This document shows positions 34,566-44,725 of a DNA stretch of 64,000 nt, one piece after another. The notes beneath the pieces are model-generated. The model did no database searches. It was not told the origin of the DNA and saw only the letters and a list, made by a program, of their open reading frames with translations. Both the position numbers and the translations under genes were made by a program. Where the stretch lies: positions 109,682 through 173,681 of the forward strand of contig NZ_JYOO01000007.1 in NCBI RefSeq assembly GCF_000956595.1, given 5' to 3'. Source of the DNA: Priestia aryabhattai B8W22 (GTDB taxonomy: Bacteria > Bacillota > Bacilli > Bacillales > Bacillaceae_H). Position 1 is the first letter of the stretch, and each line of letters starts with the position of its first letter.

Positions 34566-34877
34566 TTATCTACTTAATATTTGTATCCCTTTTACAATAT
34601 TCCATACAAACACAACAACATTAACTAAAGAAACAACAACTAAAGCTACAATTAAAAGAATAAATACCGTTCCACTAGAGCCAGTAAGAGCAGGAAGCAA
34701 GAAGAATAAGAACAAGATCGCTGTAGCGATAGGTAATAAATGTGACAAAAATGCAGTTTTTGCATGTTTCTTTACTTCTATGTTATGAACAACAAAATAA
34801 ATAATAATAGGTAATAAAAATGGTGCAAAGAAAACGCTGAAATAATTTAAGGAAGATAGTACGCGATTTCCTTCCAT
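34566..34877 (-). CDS. DUF4870-type small membrane protein (YvlA-like)
   Basis: A 103-aa protein with three hydrophobic helices (about 8-32, 44-64, 70-96), consistent with the DUF4870/Tic20-like family. The start at 34877 follows AAGGAG by 9 nt; an upstream TTG would touch the ribosome site. It heads the yvlA-B-C-D group, 39 bases before yvlB. In B. subtilis yvlA occupies the same place. No catalytic residues are evident. Confidence 0.8.
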   Translation of the reverse strand: MEGNRVLSSLNYFSVFFAPFLLPIIIYFVVHNIEVKKHAKTAFLSHLLPIATAILFLFFLLPALTGSSGTVFILLIVALVVVSLVNVVVFVWNIVKGIQILSR

Positions 34878-34940
34878 GATAATCAACTCCTTATATCATG
34901 TATTACGGTTTAATGAGTTAAAAAGTTTCATTCTTTATAA

Positions 34941-34966
34941 AAAAGACACCAGTGCTGGTGTCTTTT
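34941..34966 (-). terminator. uvrA terminator
   Basis: AAAAGACACCAG (34941-34952) pairs with CTGGTGTCTTTT (34955-34966). The uvrA stop overlaps the right arm and U/A tracts flank both sides. Confidence 0.88.
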
Positions 34967-37841
34967 AACGAGTTAATGCCTCTGCTTTTTCAACTTTTTT
35001 CTCCATACGCTTACGGTCACGTTCTAAAATTGGCTTCAAATAATGACCCGTATAGGATTCTTTTACTTTTGCCACTTCTTCCGGCGTACCCGTAGCCACG
35101 ATTTGTCCGCCTTTATCTCCACCTTCAGGCCCTAAATCAAGTAGATAATCAGCTGCTTTGATCACGTCTAAATTATGTTCGATCACTAGAACTGTATCTC
35201 CATTTTCAACTAAACGCTGGAGCACTTTTAATAACCGTGCGATATCATCGACATGAAGACCGGTAGTCGGTTCGTCTAAAATGTACAGCGTTCTTCCTGT
35301 TGAGCGACGGTGAAGCTCTGAAGCTAACTTTACACGCTGTGCCTCTCCACCGGATAAAGTAGTGGCCGGCTGTCCAAGCGTGATATAGCCAAGTCCTACA
35401 TCGTAAATGGTCTGCAGCTTCCGCTTGATCTTTGGAATGTTTTCAAAGAAGTGAAGCGCGTCTTCAACCGTCATATCCAACACATCTGAAATGTTTTTAT
35501 CTTTGTATTTTACTTCTAAAGTTTCACGATTATATCGTTTGCCGTGGCAGACTTCGCAAGGGACGTATACATCTGGCAGGAAATGCATTTCGATTTTAAT
35601 AATACCGTCTCCTCGACAAGCTTCACAGCGGCCGCCTTTCACGTTAAAGCTAAAACGGCCTTTTTTATATCCGCGCACTTTTGCTTCGTTTGTTTGTGCA
35701 AATACATCTCGAATGTCATCAAATACACCTGTATAGGTTGCAGGGTTTGAACGAGGCGTACGACCTATTGGAGACTGGTCAATATCAATGACTTTATCTA
35801 AATGTTCAATGCCTTTGATTTCTTTATGTTCTCCTGCTTTGCTTTTTGCTTTATGCAGCTTTTGCGCCAATGACTTGTGAAGAATATCATTTACAAGCGT
35901 ACTCTTACCTGATCCAGATACACCTGTAACAGCCGTGAATACACCTAACGGAAGCCTTGCTTTTACATTTTTTAAATTGTTTTCTTTTGCTCCTATAATT
36001 TCAATCATCCGATCTTTATCTATCGAACGTCTTTCGGCTGGAAGTGGAATAAACTTCTCTCCTGATAGATATTGACCCGTTAAGGAATTTTCATCATCCA
36101 TCACTTCCTGAGGGGTGCCTTGAGAAACCACGGCACCCCCGTGTACGCCGGCTCCTGGTCCGATATCAATTAAATAATCAGCTGCCATCATCGTATCTTC
36201 ATCATGCTCTACAACAATCAACGTATTCCCAATATCGCGCATGTCTTGCATTGTGCGAATTAAGCGATCATTGTCACGTTGATGAAGACCGATAGAAGGT
36301 TCATCTAAAATATAAAGAACCCCGGTCAAACGAGAACCGATTTGAGTAGCCAAGCGAATGCGCTGCGCTTCTCCTCCTGAAAGAGTTCCAGCAGAGCGGT
36401 TCAAAGTTAAGTAATCAAGTCCCACGTTAATGAGAAAGCTTAGACGCTCACGAATTTCACGCAGTATCATATCCGCAATCTTCATGTCTTTTTCAGATAA
36501 ACTGAGACTTTCAAAAAAGTCATATGCTTCTTTTACTGAAAAACGCGTTGTATCTCCTATATGCTTTTCGTCAATAAGCACCGCTAAGCTTTCGCGTTTC
36601 AAGCGATTTCCTTTACATTTTGGACAAGCCTGCTGAGCCATATATTTTTCCATTTGCTCTCGGATATAATCTGAACTTGTTTCATGATAGCGACGCTCTA
36701 CGTTCCGAAGCACGCCTTCAAATTCGATATGATTTTCTCTTACTTGGCCAAAGTCATTTTCATAGCGAAAGTAAATTTTTTCTTTACCGCTGCCATATAA
36801 TACTTTATCAAATAAATGTTCCGGAATATCTCGAACCGGCACATCCATATCAATGCCGTAATGTGTACATACGGCTTCAAGCAGCTGCGGATAGTATTGA
36901 GAACTTGTTGGCTCCCAAGGTGCAATTGCGTGCTGATGAAGTGTTAAGTCATAGTTAGGAATCACTAAATCTTTATCCACTTCCAATTTCGTTCCTAACC
37001 CGTCACACGTTGGACACGCCCCGTACGGACTATTAAATGAAAACATGCGGGGCTCAAGTTCTCCAATTGAGAAGCCACATTTTGGACAAGCATGATGCTC
37101 GCTAAAAAGCAGTTCTTCCTCACCTATTACATCAATAATTACTTTCCCATCTCCAAGGCGAAGAGCTGATTCCAAAGAGTCCGACAAGCGAGCGGCTACA
37201 CCTTCTTTTACAACAACGCGATCAATCACTACTTCAATGGAGTGCTTTTTGTTTTTTTCCAGTTCAATTTCTTCTGTTATTTCACGCATTTCTCCGTCTA
37301 CTCGAATGCGAACGTACCCTTCCTTTTTAATATCTTCTAATACTTTTACATGGGTGCCTTTTCGGCCAGATACCACAGGGGCCAGTACTTGAAGTTTTGT
37401 CCGTTCAGGGTACTCTAAAATTCTATCTACCATTTGCTCAATCGTTTGAGACGTGATTTCAATTCCATGATTAGGACAAATAGGCTTTCCTACACGAGCA
37501 AACAAAAGGCGCAAATAGTCATAGATTTCGGTCACAGTTCCGACGGTGGAACGAGGGTTTCGGCTCGTTGTTTTTTGATCGATTGAAATAGCAGGCGACA
37601 ACCCTTCGATCGAATCTACATCGGGCTTATCCATTTGACCTAAAAACTGTCTTGCATACGCCGAAAGCGATTCAACATAACGTCTTTGTCCTTCTGCATA
37701 GATTGTATCGAAAGCTAAAGAAGATTTACCAGAACCTGATAACCCTGTTAACACCACTAATTTGTCCCGCGGTATTTCAATATCGATATTTTTCAAGTTG
37801 TGAGCTCGTGCACCTTTTACCACGATTTTTTCCATCGCCAT
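34965..37841 (-). CDS. uvrA: Excinuclease ABC subunit A
   Basis: Damage-recognition ATPase of nucleotide excision repair that loads UvrB. The 958-aa protein has two ABC modules: Walker [10 protein letters not shown] near residue 33 and GVSGSGKST near 640, each with an LSGGEAQR signature. Zinc modules CPKCGF and CEACRGDG and the [16 protein letters not shown] Walker B boxes are also visible. It is six bases downstream of uvrB in an SOS-type operon. Confidence 0.98.
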   Translation of the reverse strand: MAMEKIVVKGARAHNLKNIDIEIPRDKLVVLTGLSGSGKSSLAFDTIYAEGQRRYVESLSAYARQFLGQMDKPDVDSIEGLSPAISIDQKTTSRNPRSTVGTVTEIYDYLRLLFARVGKPICPNHGIEITSQTIEQMVDRILEYPERTKLQVLAPVVSGRKGTHVKVLEDIKKEGYVRIRVDGEMREITEEIELEKNKKHSIEVVIDRVVVKEGVAARLSDSLESALRLGDGKVIIDVIGEEELLFSEHHACPKCGFSIGELEPRMFSFNSPYGACPTCDGLGTKLEVDKDLVIPNYDLTLHQHAIAPWEPTSSQYYPQLLEAVCTHYGIDMDVPVRDIPEHLFDKVLYGSGKEKIYFRYENDFGQVRENHIEFEGVLRNVERRYHETSSDYIREQMEKYMAQQACPKCKGNRLKRESLAVLIDEKHIGDTTRFSVKEAYDFFESLSLSEKDMKIADMILREIRERLSFLINVGLDYLTLNRSAGTLSGGEAQRIRLATQIGSRLTGVLYILDEPSIGLHQRDNDRLIRTMQDMRDIGNTLIVVEHDEDTMMAADYLIDIGPGAGVHGGAVVSQGTPQEVMDDENSLTGQYLSGEKFIPLPAERRSIDKDRMIEIIGAKENNLKNVKARLPLGVFTAVTGVSGSGKSTLVNDILHKSLAQKLHKAKSKAGEHKEIKGIEHLDKVIDIDQSPIGRTPRSNPATYTGVFDDIRDVFAQTNEAKVRGYKKGRFSFNVKGGRCEACRGDGIIKIEMHFLPDVYVPCEVCHGKRYNRETLEVKYKDKNISDVLDMTVEDALHFFENIPKIKRKLQTIYDVGLGYITLGQPATTLSGGEAQRVKLASELHRRSTGRTLYILDEPTTGLHVDDIARLLKVLQRLVENGDTVLVIEHNLDVIKAADYLLDLGPEGGDKGGQIVATGTPEEVAKVKESYTGHYLKPILERDRKRMEKKVEKAEALTR

Positions 37842-37847
37842 GTTTGA

Positions 37848-39827
37848 TCACCCTTCCGCTTTTAATTCTAGAATCAAGTCACGAAGCTCAGCTGCGCGCT
37901 CAAAGTTAAGCGCTTTGGCTGCTTCTTTCATTTCTTGTTCCATTTCTTCTATGAGCTTTGCTTTTTCTTTTTTGTTGAGCTTATCAAATGCCGGTGCTTC
38001 TTCATACGTTTCTGTATCTTCTGCCACTACTGTTGCACGAATTGAACCTCGAACTTCTTTTTGAATCGTTGTCGGCGTAATGCCGTGCTCTTCATTGTAA
38101 GCTTCTTGAATACTTCTACGACGCTTTGTCTCATTGATTGCAATGTCCATGGAGTTTGTGATGCGATCTGCATACATAATGACATGTCCATTAGCATTTC
38201 GCGCGGCACGTCCAATGGTTTGAATAAGCGATCGTTCTGAACGCAAGAATCCTTCTTTATCCGCGTCTAATATGGTTACTAACGAAACTTCCGGAATATC
38301 TAAACCTTCACGGAGTAAGTTAATCCCTATAAGCACATCATATTTTCCAAGACGCAGCTCTCGGATGATTTCAATGCGCTCGAGCGTCTTCACTTCAGAG
38401 TGAAGATATTGAACTTTAATGCCAATTTCTTTTAAGTAGTTCGTTAAATCCTCAGACATTTTCTTTGTTAACGTCGTAACAAGCACTCGTTCATTTCGCT
38501 TAATCCGGTCATGAATTTCTCCAATTAAATCATCAATCTGCCCTTCAATTGGTCGAACTTCAATATTTGGATCTAGTAATCCCGTTGGACGGATAATTTG
38601 TTCAATCACCTCAGGCGCCTTCTCAAGTTCGTAAGGACCTGGTGTTGCTGAAACATGGACGATTTGTTTAATATGCTGTTCAAATTCATCAAATTTAAGC
38701 GGACGGTTATCTAATGCAGACGGCAGGCGGAAACCATGGTCCACCAACACTTGTTTACGCGCTTGGTCTCCATTATACATTCCTCTAACTTGAGGAATCG
38801 TAACGTGGGATTCATCCACCACAAGGAGGAAATCTTCCGGGAAGAAATCCAGCAGTGTATAAGGTGTAGAACCAGCCGGACGAAGCGTTAAATGACGAGA
38901 GTAATTCTCGATTCCCGAACAAAACCCCATTTCTCTCATCATTTCTAGGTCGTAGCGCGTGCGCTGCTCCAATCGCTGCGCTTCTAAAAGCTTTCCTGCT
39001 TCTTTTAACTTTTCTAGCTGTTCTTCTAGTTCTTTTTCAATATTTTGAATGGCCACACGCATTTTTTCTTCCCTCGTGACGAAGTGAGATGCCGGGAAGA
39101 TAGCCACGTGTTCACGATCTCCAATAATTTCTCCTGTTAAGGCGTCGACTTCTCGGATGCGGTCAATTTCATCCCCGAAAAATTCCACGCGAATACAATG
39201 TTCATCTCGAGACACAGGAAAAATCTCAACAACATCACCGCGAACGCGAAACGTTCCGCGCTTGAAGTCAATATCGTTTCTTTCGTACTGGACATCCACT
39301 AGCGTACGAAGCAGCTGATTGCGTTCTTTTTCCATTCCTACTCGAAGAGATACGACCATTTCTTTGTATTCTTCCGGAGACCCTAATCCATAAATACAGG
39401 ACACGCTGGCAATAATAATGACGTCTTTTCGTTCAAAAAGAGCGGAAGTTGCCGAGTGACGAAGTTTATCAATCTCGTCATTAATGCTTGCATCTTTTTC
39501 AATAAATGTATCTGTTTGAGGTACATAAGCTTCAGGCTGATAGTAATCATAGTAACTGACAAAGTATTCGACTGCATTATTAGGAAAAAACTCTTTAAAC
39601 TCACTGTACAATTGACCAGCAAGCGTTTTATTATGAGCCATAATTAGTGTCGGCTTATTTATTTCCTTAATAACATTAGACATGGTGAAGGTTTTTCCCG
39701 TTCCTGTAGCACCTAACAAAACTTGATGCTGCTTACCTTCTTTAATTCCTTTCACAATCTTTTCAATTGCCTTTGGCTGATCACCTTGCGGTTGATATGG
39801 GGATACTAATTCAAACTGATCTTTCAA
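37848..39827 (-). CDS. uvrB: Excinuclease ABC subunit B
   Basis: Helicase-like damage-verification subunit. The 659-aa protein has Walker A GATGTGKT (39-46), the beta-hairpin region [12 protein letters not shown] that probes DNA, helicase motifs including [16 protein letters not shown], and a C-terminal UVR domain (about 620-655) that contacts UvrC. The promoter region holds a LexA-like box. In B. subtilis csbA lies directly upstream of uvrB; here a regulator and putB separate them. Confidence 0.98.
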   Translation of the reverse strand: MKDQFELVSPYQPQGDQPKAIEKIVKGIKEGKQHQVLLGATGTGKTFTMSNVIKEINKPTLIMAHNKTLAGQLYSEFKEFFPNNAVEYFVSYYDYYQPEAYVPQTDTFIEKDASINDEIDKLRHSATSALFERKDVIIIASVSCIYGLGSPEEYKEMVVSLRVGMEKERNQLLRTLVDVQYERNDIDFKRGTFRVRGDVVEIFPVSRDEHCIRVEFFGDEIDRIREVDALTGEIIGDREHVAIFPASHFVTREEKMRVAIQNIEKELEEQLEKLKEAGKLLEAQRLEQRTRYDLEMMREMGFCSGIENYSRHLTLRPAGSTPYTLLDFFPEDFLLVVDESHVTIPQVRGMYNGDQARKQVLVDHGFRLPSALDNRPLKFDEFEQHIKQIVHVSATPGPYELEKAPEVIEQIIRPTGLLDPNIEVRPIEGQIDDLIGEIHDRIKRNERVLVTTLTKKMSEDLTNYLKEIGIKVQYLHSEVKTLERIEIIRELRLGKYDVLIGINLLREGLDIPEVSLVTILDADKEGFLRSERSLIQTIGRAARNANGHVIMYADRITNSMDIAINETKRRRSIQEAYNEEHGITPTTIQKEVRGSIRATVVAEDTETYEEAPAFDKLNKKEKAKLIEEMEQEMKEAAKALNFERAAELRDLILELKAEG

Positions 39828-40163
39828 ATGAAGGCCTCCGTTTCTATTTTCTTGTTTTATCTATTTTTATTACGATATGTAAAAACCGAAAAACACGAAC
39901 TGATATTCGTATTTTATCACTTTATACTCATAAATGAAACTAATGAGTATTAATCTTATATAGTGTTTGTTTGTTTTTATTTTTTACCCTGTTACTTTAT
40001 TACCCACTAAATTCTTATGCTACCCTTATCGAAAGGAATACAACTCTTTGGATGAAAGCATTAAAAGAGAGTAAGCTGCTTAATTGTTTGAAAAGGATAG
40101 GCTTTTGCGCCAATTTCTAAATTATGATACAGTATAAAAAATATGTACTGAGAGGGGTTTAGT
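39828..40163. other. Divergent intergenic region, uvrB and sigma54-type regulator
   Basis: This 336-base AT-rich gap between divergent genes holds the LexA-like box at 39896-39909 and the regulator's ribosome site (GAGAGGGG, about 40150). A TGAAAGCATTAAAA near 40053 resembles a cre but lacks the central CG. I could not assign firm -35/-10 pairs. Confidence 0.4.
39896..39909. promoter_or_regulatory. LexA (DinR) box upstream of uvrBA
   Basis: CGAAC-TGAT-ATTCG differs by one base from the Bacillus SOS consensus CGAAC-N4-GTTCG. It lies 69 bp before the uvrB start. Confidence 0.65.
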
Positions 40164-41825
40164 ATGGCAAGCGTTGATCAAGTTCTTATAAATAACTCCT
40201 TTATAACAGTTGAAGAATCAACTTCTTTAGCTAAAGTGAAATCGGAACTTTCTAACTATGATTTCGTTGTAGTCACAGCAAGTACCTTTTATGTAATACA
40301 AAAAGATGAACGATACCTTTTAACAGGTCATGACGGGGCATCGTCCATTAAAAAAGTAATAGCGGACACAAATTGGCCTTCATCTTCTACTTCTACGTTA
40401 GCCAATTTACAAGCCAACACAAACTGGAATAGACCAGTCCTCATTCAAGCAGAAAACCAAGAAACCATAATAGGACTTGTAACACCTTCACAGTGGATTA
40501 CACATTTGCATAGCCAAAATGAGATATTAGCTTCCTATTTTGATACATTGGCAGAAACCATTAATGATGCAGTGACAGCGGTCGATAATGAAGGAAATGT
40601 AATCTTGTGGAATACTGCTGCGGAACATACGTATAAGATTCAGAGAGATGATATTATTGGTAGAAAAATCGGAGAGCATTTCAAAGATGAATCCATCATT
40701 CTACATACGATTCTAAATGAAGGGCGTCCTGTGCGCGGAACGTATCATCGTCCTAATGAACAAACTCACGTGCTCATCAATGCATCTCCTATTATAAGAA
40801 ATAACCGAGTCATAGGTGGAGTCGCAACCGAACATGACATTACCAATATTGTAAGATTAAATGAAGAAATTGATGTGTCTCTTCTCATTCCGAAAGATAA
40901 TCCATTTTCTTCTTTTGCGGGTATCAGTCCTGAAATTAAGCAAGCCGTTGATATTGCCAAAAAAGTGGCATCTACAGATATGCCTATTCTATTAACAGGA
41001 GAAGCTGGTTCTGGAAAAGAAATGCTGGCTCAGGCCATCCACTATGGGGGATCCAAACATAAAGAACCTTTTTTATCTTTAAATTGCGCCACTATTCCAT
41101 CCGGACTTCTGGAAATTGAGCTCTTTGGTCATCAAAAAGATGTCTTTTCAGAAGATCCAACGACCATTGCAGGAAAACTCGAGCAGGCTCATAACGGGAC
41201 GTTATTTATTGAAGAAATTGATAAAATGCCTCTTGAAATTCAAGTTAAGTTTCTCCGTTACTTGGAAGAACGATCCTTTTATCACGTTGGAGGCACGGAA
41301 GAAATTCAAGTCCAAACTCGAATTGTAGCCTCTACCACGACGCCTTTGGAAGAGTTGCTAAAAGCCGGTGAATTCCATGAAAATCTTTACTATTTGCTGA
41401 CCGTCATTAATATTATCATTCCGCCGCTTCGAGACCATAAAGAAGACATTGAAGCATTAACTCAGCAATTTGTACAGGAATTTAGTAAAAAGTATAAAAA
41501 GAAGGCTCCTTTCATCAGCTCTGAAGTTCTTGAAGCCTTTATGCAATACGATTGGCCAGGTAATATTCGCGAGCTGAGAAATACGATTGAACGAATGATT
41601 TTTCTAAGTGATCAGTCGTTGATTACCCTTACGCACCTTCCTGACAATCTGAAGGATGCAAGTTCTTTCACAGAAGTTCAAAAAGAAGAAGATTCTCTCC
41701 AAGAAGCTAGGCTAATAGAAGAGACTCTTCAAAAAACCTATGGAAACAAAAGTGCAGCAGCAGATCTGCTTGGCATTTCGCGCGGCACCCTTTATAACAA
41801 AATCAAAGAATACGGATTAAACTAA
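40164..41825 (+). CDS. Sigma54-activator-like AAA+ regulator lacking GAFTGA, probable proline-utilisation regulator
   Basis: A 553-aa protein: N-terminal region with CBS/sensor-like features (1-115), PAS domain (about 122-230), AAA+ domain (250-485) and C-terminal Fis-type helix-turn-helix (522-549). Walker A GEAGSGKE (279-286), Walker B GTLFIEEI (345-352) and WPGNIREL (464-471) are kept. The sigma54-contacting GAFTGA loop is replaced by DVFSED (326-331). The FRxDLYYRL segment is FHENLYYLL (404-412), so both usual arginine fingers are lost. Hence it probably does not activate sigma54 and, like TyrR, may act at sigmaA promoters. It is convergent with putB, whose promoter has a palindrome. Confidence 0.88.
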   Translation: MASVDQVLINNSFITVEESTSLAKVKSELSNYDFVVVTASTFYVIQKDERYLLTGHDGASSIKKVIADTNWPSSSTSTLANLQANTNWNRPVLIQAENQETIIGLVTPSQWITHLHSQNEILASYFDTLAETINDAVTAVDNEGNVILWNTAAEHTYKIQRDDIIGRKIGEHFKDESIILHTILNEGRPVRGTYHRPNEQTHVLINASPIIRNNRVIGGVATEHDITNIVRLNEEIDVSLLIPKDNPFSSFAGISPEIKQAVDIAKKVASTDMPILLTGEAGSGKEMLAQAIHYGGSKHKEPFLSLNCATIPSGLLEIELFGHQKDVFSEDPTTIAGKLEQAHNGTLFIEEIDKMPLEIQVKFLRYLEERSFYHVGGTEEIQVQTRIVASTTTPLEELLKAGEFHENLYYLLTVINIIIPPLRDHKEDIEALTQQFVQEFSKKYKKKAPFISSEVLEAFMQYDWPGNIRELRNTIERMIFLSDQSLITLTHLPDNLKDASSFTEVQKEEDSLQEARLIEETLQKTYGNKSAAADLLGISRGTLYNKIKEYGLN

Positions 41826-41830
41826 TCAAA

Positions 41831-41867
41831 AAATTCGACACAAGCATTTTAGCTTCGTGTCGAATTT
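41831..41867. terminator. Bidirectional terminator between regulator and putB
   Basis: AAATTCGACAC (41831-41841) pairs with GTGTCGAATTT (41857-41867), with an inner AAGC/GCTT pair. T runs follow on the plus strand and A runs precede it. Confidence 0.88.
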
Positions 41868-41890
41868 TTTTGATTTTTTTTAGACTGAAC

Positions 41891-42805
41891 TTATTTGGAG
41901 AAGTTTTTCAACACGAACCATACGTTGGCGGGACGCTCGGCTAGGCGTCTCATGAAATACCCAAACCAATCAATACCGTAAGGAACATAAACCCTGACTT
42001 TATATCCTTCTTTCACCAGACGATCCTGCAGCTCTACGCAAATTCCATAAAGCATTTGGAACTCAAATTGATCATTTGAAATACCATTTTCTCTTACTAA
42101 TCGTTTTGTGTACTGAATCATTTCTTCATCGTGACTCGCTACAGCTGTATAGTGCCCATTTAATATATGCATTTTAATGATTTTTCTATAGTTTTCATCT
42201 ACGTCTTTCTTTTCCGGAAATGATACTTCTGGTGATTCTTTATAAGCTCCTTTTACCAGACGCAAATTGGCTTGATAGTGATGTAAGTCATTCATATCTT
42301 GTTCTGTACGATAAAGATACGCTTGAATCACAATTCCAACATTATCGAATTCTTTGCGTAATTCTTTATATATATCAAGGGAGATTTGGCAGTGCAAGTA
42401 GTCTTCCATATCAATTCGAACAAAAATATCATTCATTCTGGCCGTGTGTAGAATTCTGCGCATATTTTCCATACAAAGCTCTTTGCTAATATCCAATCCT
42501 AAAGAAGTCATCTTTAATGATAAATTTGATTGAACGCCCGATTCTGCAATGGCTTCTAGTGTCTGAATGCACATGGCAGTAGACAACCTGGCTTCCTCTT
42601 CTGTAAAAACAAATTCTCCTAAATGATCGAGTGTAACAACTTTCCCACTATTGTTAAGCTCCTTGGATGTTTGAATTGCTGATTCGGTTGAGTCTCCAGC
42701 AACAAAACGAGCTGCCCCCATCCTCAATCCATACTTTTTAGCTAATTTGTTCATTGAATGATTTTTGCCAAGCGACTGAAACATCGTTCTCATTAATACT
42801 TCCAT
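41891..42805 (-). CDS. putB: Proline dehydrogenase
   Basis: FAD enzyme that oxidises L-proline to pyrroline-5-carboxylate at the membrane. The 304-aa protein is the short monofunctional Gram-positive type. The substrate-binding signature RRLAERP (near 289) and barrel strands with FVRIDMEDYLHC and LRLVKGAYKE are visible. The ATG at 42805 follows AAAGGAGG by about 10 nt; a TTG three bases upstream is also possible. No P5C dehydrogenase or proline permease is adjacent. A regulator is convergent with it. B. subtilis has two such enzymes; which one this equals cannot be decided here. Confidence 0.93.
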   Translation of the reverse strand: MEVLMRTMFQSLGKNHSMNKLAKKYGLRMGAARFVAGDSTESAIQTSKELNNSGKVVTLDHLGEFVFTEEEARLSTAMCIQTLEAIAESGVQSNLSLKMTSLGLDISKELCMENMRRILHTARMNDIFVRIDMEDYLHCQISLDIYKELRKEFDNVGIVIQAYLYRTEQDMNDLHHYQANLRLVKGAYKESPEVSFPEKKDVDENYRKIIKMHILNGHYTAVASHDEEMIQYTKRLVRENGISNDQFEFQMLYGICVELQDRLVKEGYKVRVYVPYGIDWFGYFMRRLAERPANVWFVLKNFSK

Positions 42806-42973
42806 CAATCCTAAACCTCCTTTTATTTTTTAGATTAAAAAATAAACTAAATTTTCAGATTAATAATGTTATTTTTCTATACCCTTCTCACATTTCTGTA
42901 CACTTATTTAAATAAATTTATACATAATTGTTTAAAATACTCTGTATATAAACATATTTGTGTAATTAACTTG

Positions 42974-42997
42974 ATTATACTCGTTCATTAAATGAAC
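42974..42997 (-). promoter_or_regulatory. Putative putB promoter with 15-bp palindromic operator
   Basis: On the minus strand GTTCATT-T-AATGAAC (42997-42983) is directly followed by GAG and a perfect TATAAT (42979-42974). The palindrome occupies the spacer, with a poor -35. This suits a regulator that binds at the promoter, possibly the convergent AAA+ protein. Confidence 0.5.
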
Positions 42998-43038
42998 CGA
43001 AACAATATTGTTATAAGTTCTAACTCATTTTTTCACAT

Positions 43039-43071
43039 AAAAAAGCTCTCCACGTTGTGTAGAGAGCTTTT
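43039..43071 (-). terminator. csbA terminator
   Basis: AAAAGCTCTC (43041-43050) pairs with GAGAGCTTTT (43062-43071), with a U-rich tail on the minus strand. Confidence 0.85.
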
Positions 43072-43120
43072 GTGTACAATTTAATAATAAGCGATTAACT
43101 TATCATCAAAGCAACAATCT

Positions 43121-43351
43121 TTATTTTCCAGCTGCTAGCATGCTTTTTGCATATATAAAACCAACGGCTGCTGAAAGTAAATCTATTAAAATAATAAGCG
43201 GATAATCTGCGTACCCTTTATATACAGAAACAGCTATCAACAAAAGCGTCAGCGCTGTGGCAACATATAGGTTATATGTTACTCTAGCAAACAGAACAAG
43301 CAATATGGCGGGTAGAAAAATCGCGGCAATCGTTTTGACTTCCACAAACAT
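43121..43351 (-). CDS. csbA: Small membrane protein CsbA
   Basis: A 76-aa integral membrane protein, the same length as B. subtilis CsbA, with two or three hydrophobic helices (about 7-25, 28-45, 52-72). B. subtilis CsbA belongs to the sigmaB general stress regulon and is next to uvrB. The function is unknown. Here it is 20 bases downstream of minJ, leaving no room for a full separate promoter in the gap, so any sigmaB promoter would lie inside minJ. Confidence 0.88.
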   Translation of the reverse strand: MFVEVKTIAAIFLPAILLVLFARVTYNLYVATALTLLLIAVSVYKGYADYPLIILIDLLSAAVGFIYAKSMLAAGK

Positions 43352-43371
43352 TTCTCCTTTTTATCCGTCTT

Positions 43372-44562
43372 TTAACCAGCTTGTGAATCACGTTTTGTAT
43401 AATTGTGTACAAACAAAATACCTAGTTCATGATGTTCGTTGTCATACAATGCTCGCTGAGTAAAGCGAACTTCTCCATTTTCGTCAATAACTTCTAGCTT
43501 ACAAAAAGCACGGTTATTAACTTGTAATGCTTCATAAAATTTATGGACTTCAGATATAGCGATTCCATTTACCTTAATAATCACTTCTCCTACTTTCAAA
43601 CCCATTTTCTCTGCCGGAGAATGAGGGATGATTCCTAATACAACCAAACCTTGTGTACGCTTAGTAAATAGTGCGGGCGCTTTTTCATCGCTTCGACGCT
43701 GCTGCAAACGAATCCACTCTCTTCCTATGATCGCTAGAATAACAACAGCTACAGCGGCAGGAGGATAAAAAATAGCAGCAATCGTAATGATCGTTAATCC
43801 CACGCCTAATGCTAATACGCGCTTACCGGTAAATTCAATAGATTTAAACGGAACCATACTTTGAATTCGCTGATAAAAACCAATAGCAAAAGGAACAAAA
43901 AACAGGCTAAATGATGTTCCGTCAATAGACAACACAGGCCACCATGGAAACACAGACGTAATGGCGCTGCCTGGAATTAAGACAAAAAGCGGAACAACCC
44001 ATAATTTTTGAGAGTAATGAGCCCCAATTTCCTGTCCTCTTTTACTTTTCACAATGGCTGGAGACGTACCTTTTGCTCCAAATTTCCAAATTAAATATCC
44101 TTCTGCTAATACAAGCAGCGACATTAAAATAGTAAGAGAAGGTAAATCTGCGTTATGAGCTTGCGCAGACCACGTTTGAATAAATCCTTCACCGAAACCA
44201 TCTGCAGGAATAAGCAAGGTCGCAAGCACAGCCAGTCCTACCGTATAAGAAGGAGAAAGCCATTTAAACGTCCACGGGCCGCTTATGATAAAAGTTAAAA
44301 CAGCTACAAGTACAATCGTTCCTATAGATACATAGACACCTAGCAACACGGTAACAACGGATAAAATCAACCCAATAATGATACCTGGAAAAAATAAATA
44401 TTTTGCTTCTAAAATAAAATCAAACACGCGAACATGAAAATTCTGACGCTCTCTCTTGACGCGAGAAAGACCTACAAAAAACGAGACGAGCAGAAATAAA
44501 TAAGTTAGCGGGTGCAAAAATAAACGCCCGATACCTTTTAAAAGCTCTAATGCAAAATCCAT
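43372..44562 (-). CDS. minJ: Cell division topological determinant MinJ
   Basis: Membrane scaffold that bridges DivIVA and MinD to keep division from the poles. The 396-aa length is one residue short of B. subtilis MinJ. It has about seven or eight transmembrane helices (25-300) and a C-terminal cytosolic PDZ domain (about 300-385; GLVVLGIIPHSPAEKMGLKVGEVIIKVNG is recognisable in parts). The start at 44562 follows AGGTGGTG. It sits between ctpB and csbA as in B. subtilis. Confidence 0.93.
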   Translation of the reverse strand: MDFALELLKGIGRLFLHPLTYLFLLVSFFVGLSRVKRERQNFHVRVFDFILEAKYLFFPGIIIGLILSVVTVLLGVYVSIGTIVLVAVLTFIISGPWTFKWLSPSYTVGLAVLATLLIPADGFGEGFIQTWSAQAHNADLPSLTILMSLLVLAEGYLIWKFGAKGTSPAIVKSKRGQEIGAHYSQKLWVVPLFVLIPGSAITSVFPWWPVLSIDGTSFSLFFVPFAIGFYQRIQSMVPFKSIEFTGKRVLALGVGLTIITIAAIFYPPAAVAVVILAIIGREWIRLQQRRSDEKAPALFTKRTQGLVVLGIIPHSPAEKMGLKVGEVIIKVNGIAISEVHKFYEALQVNNRAFCKLEVIDENGEVRFTQRALYDNEHHELGILFVHNYTKRDSQAG

Positions 44563-44680
44563 TTTTTCACCACCTGTATTTTTCACATTTGTATTACAAC
44601 ATTTACAATTGATTGTTATGTATCATAGGCTTCTTTATTTTATCAAAATGCATCACTAACCGACAATGTTGTTTTTACTA

Positions 44681-44718
44681 AAAAAAGTTCCGTGCTTTGG
44701 AAAAGCACGGAACTTTTT
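44681..44718 (-). terminator. ctpB terminator
   Basis: AAAAAGTTCCGTGCTT (44682-44697) and AAGCACGGAACTTTTT (44703-44718) form a perfect 16-bp stem with U tail after the ctpB stop. Confidence 0.92.
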
Positions 44719-44725
44719 CTGCTTC

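Larger units (their letters stand above)
42809..43120 (-). other. putB promoter region and csbA terminator
   Basis: This 312-base AT-rich gap contains the csbA terminator (43039-43071), a palindrome with a TATAAT box (42974-42997) and a leader of about 160 nt to putB. No -24/-12 element was found on the minus strand. Confidence 0.5.

Noticed and set aside
40052..40066. cre-like TGAAAGCATTAAAA upstream of the AAA+ regulator
   Set aside because: It lacks the central CG that is nearly always needed for CcpA binding.
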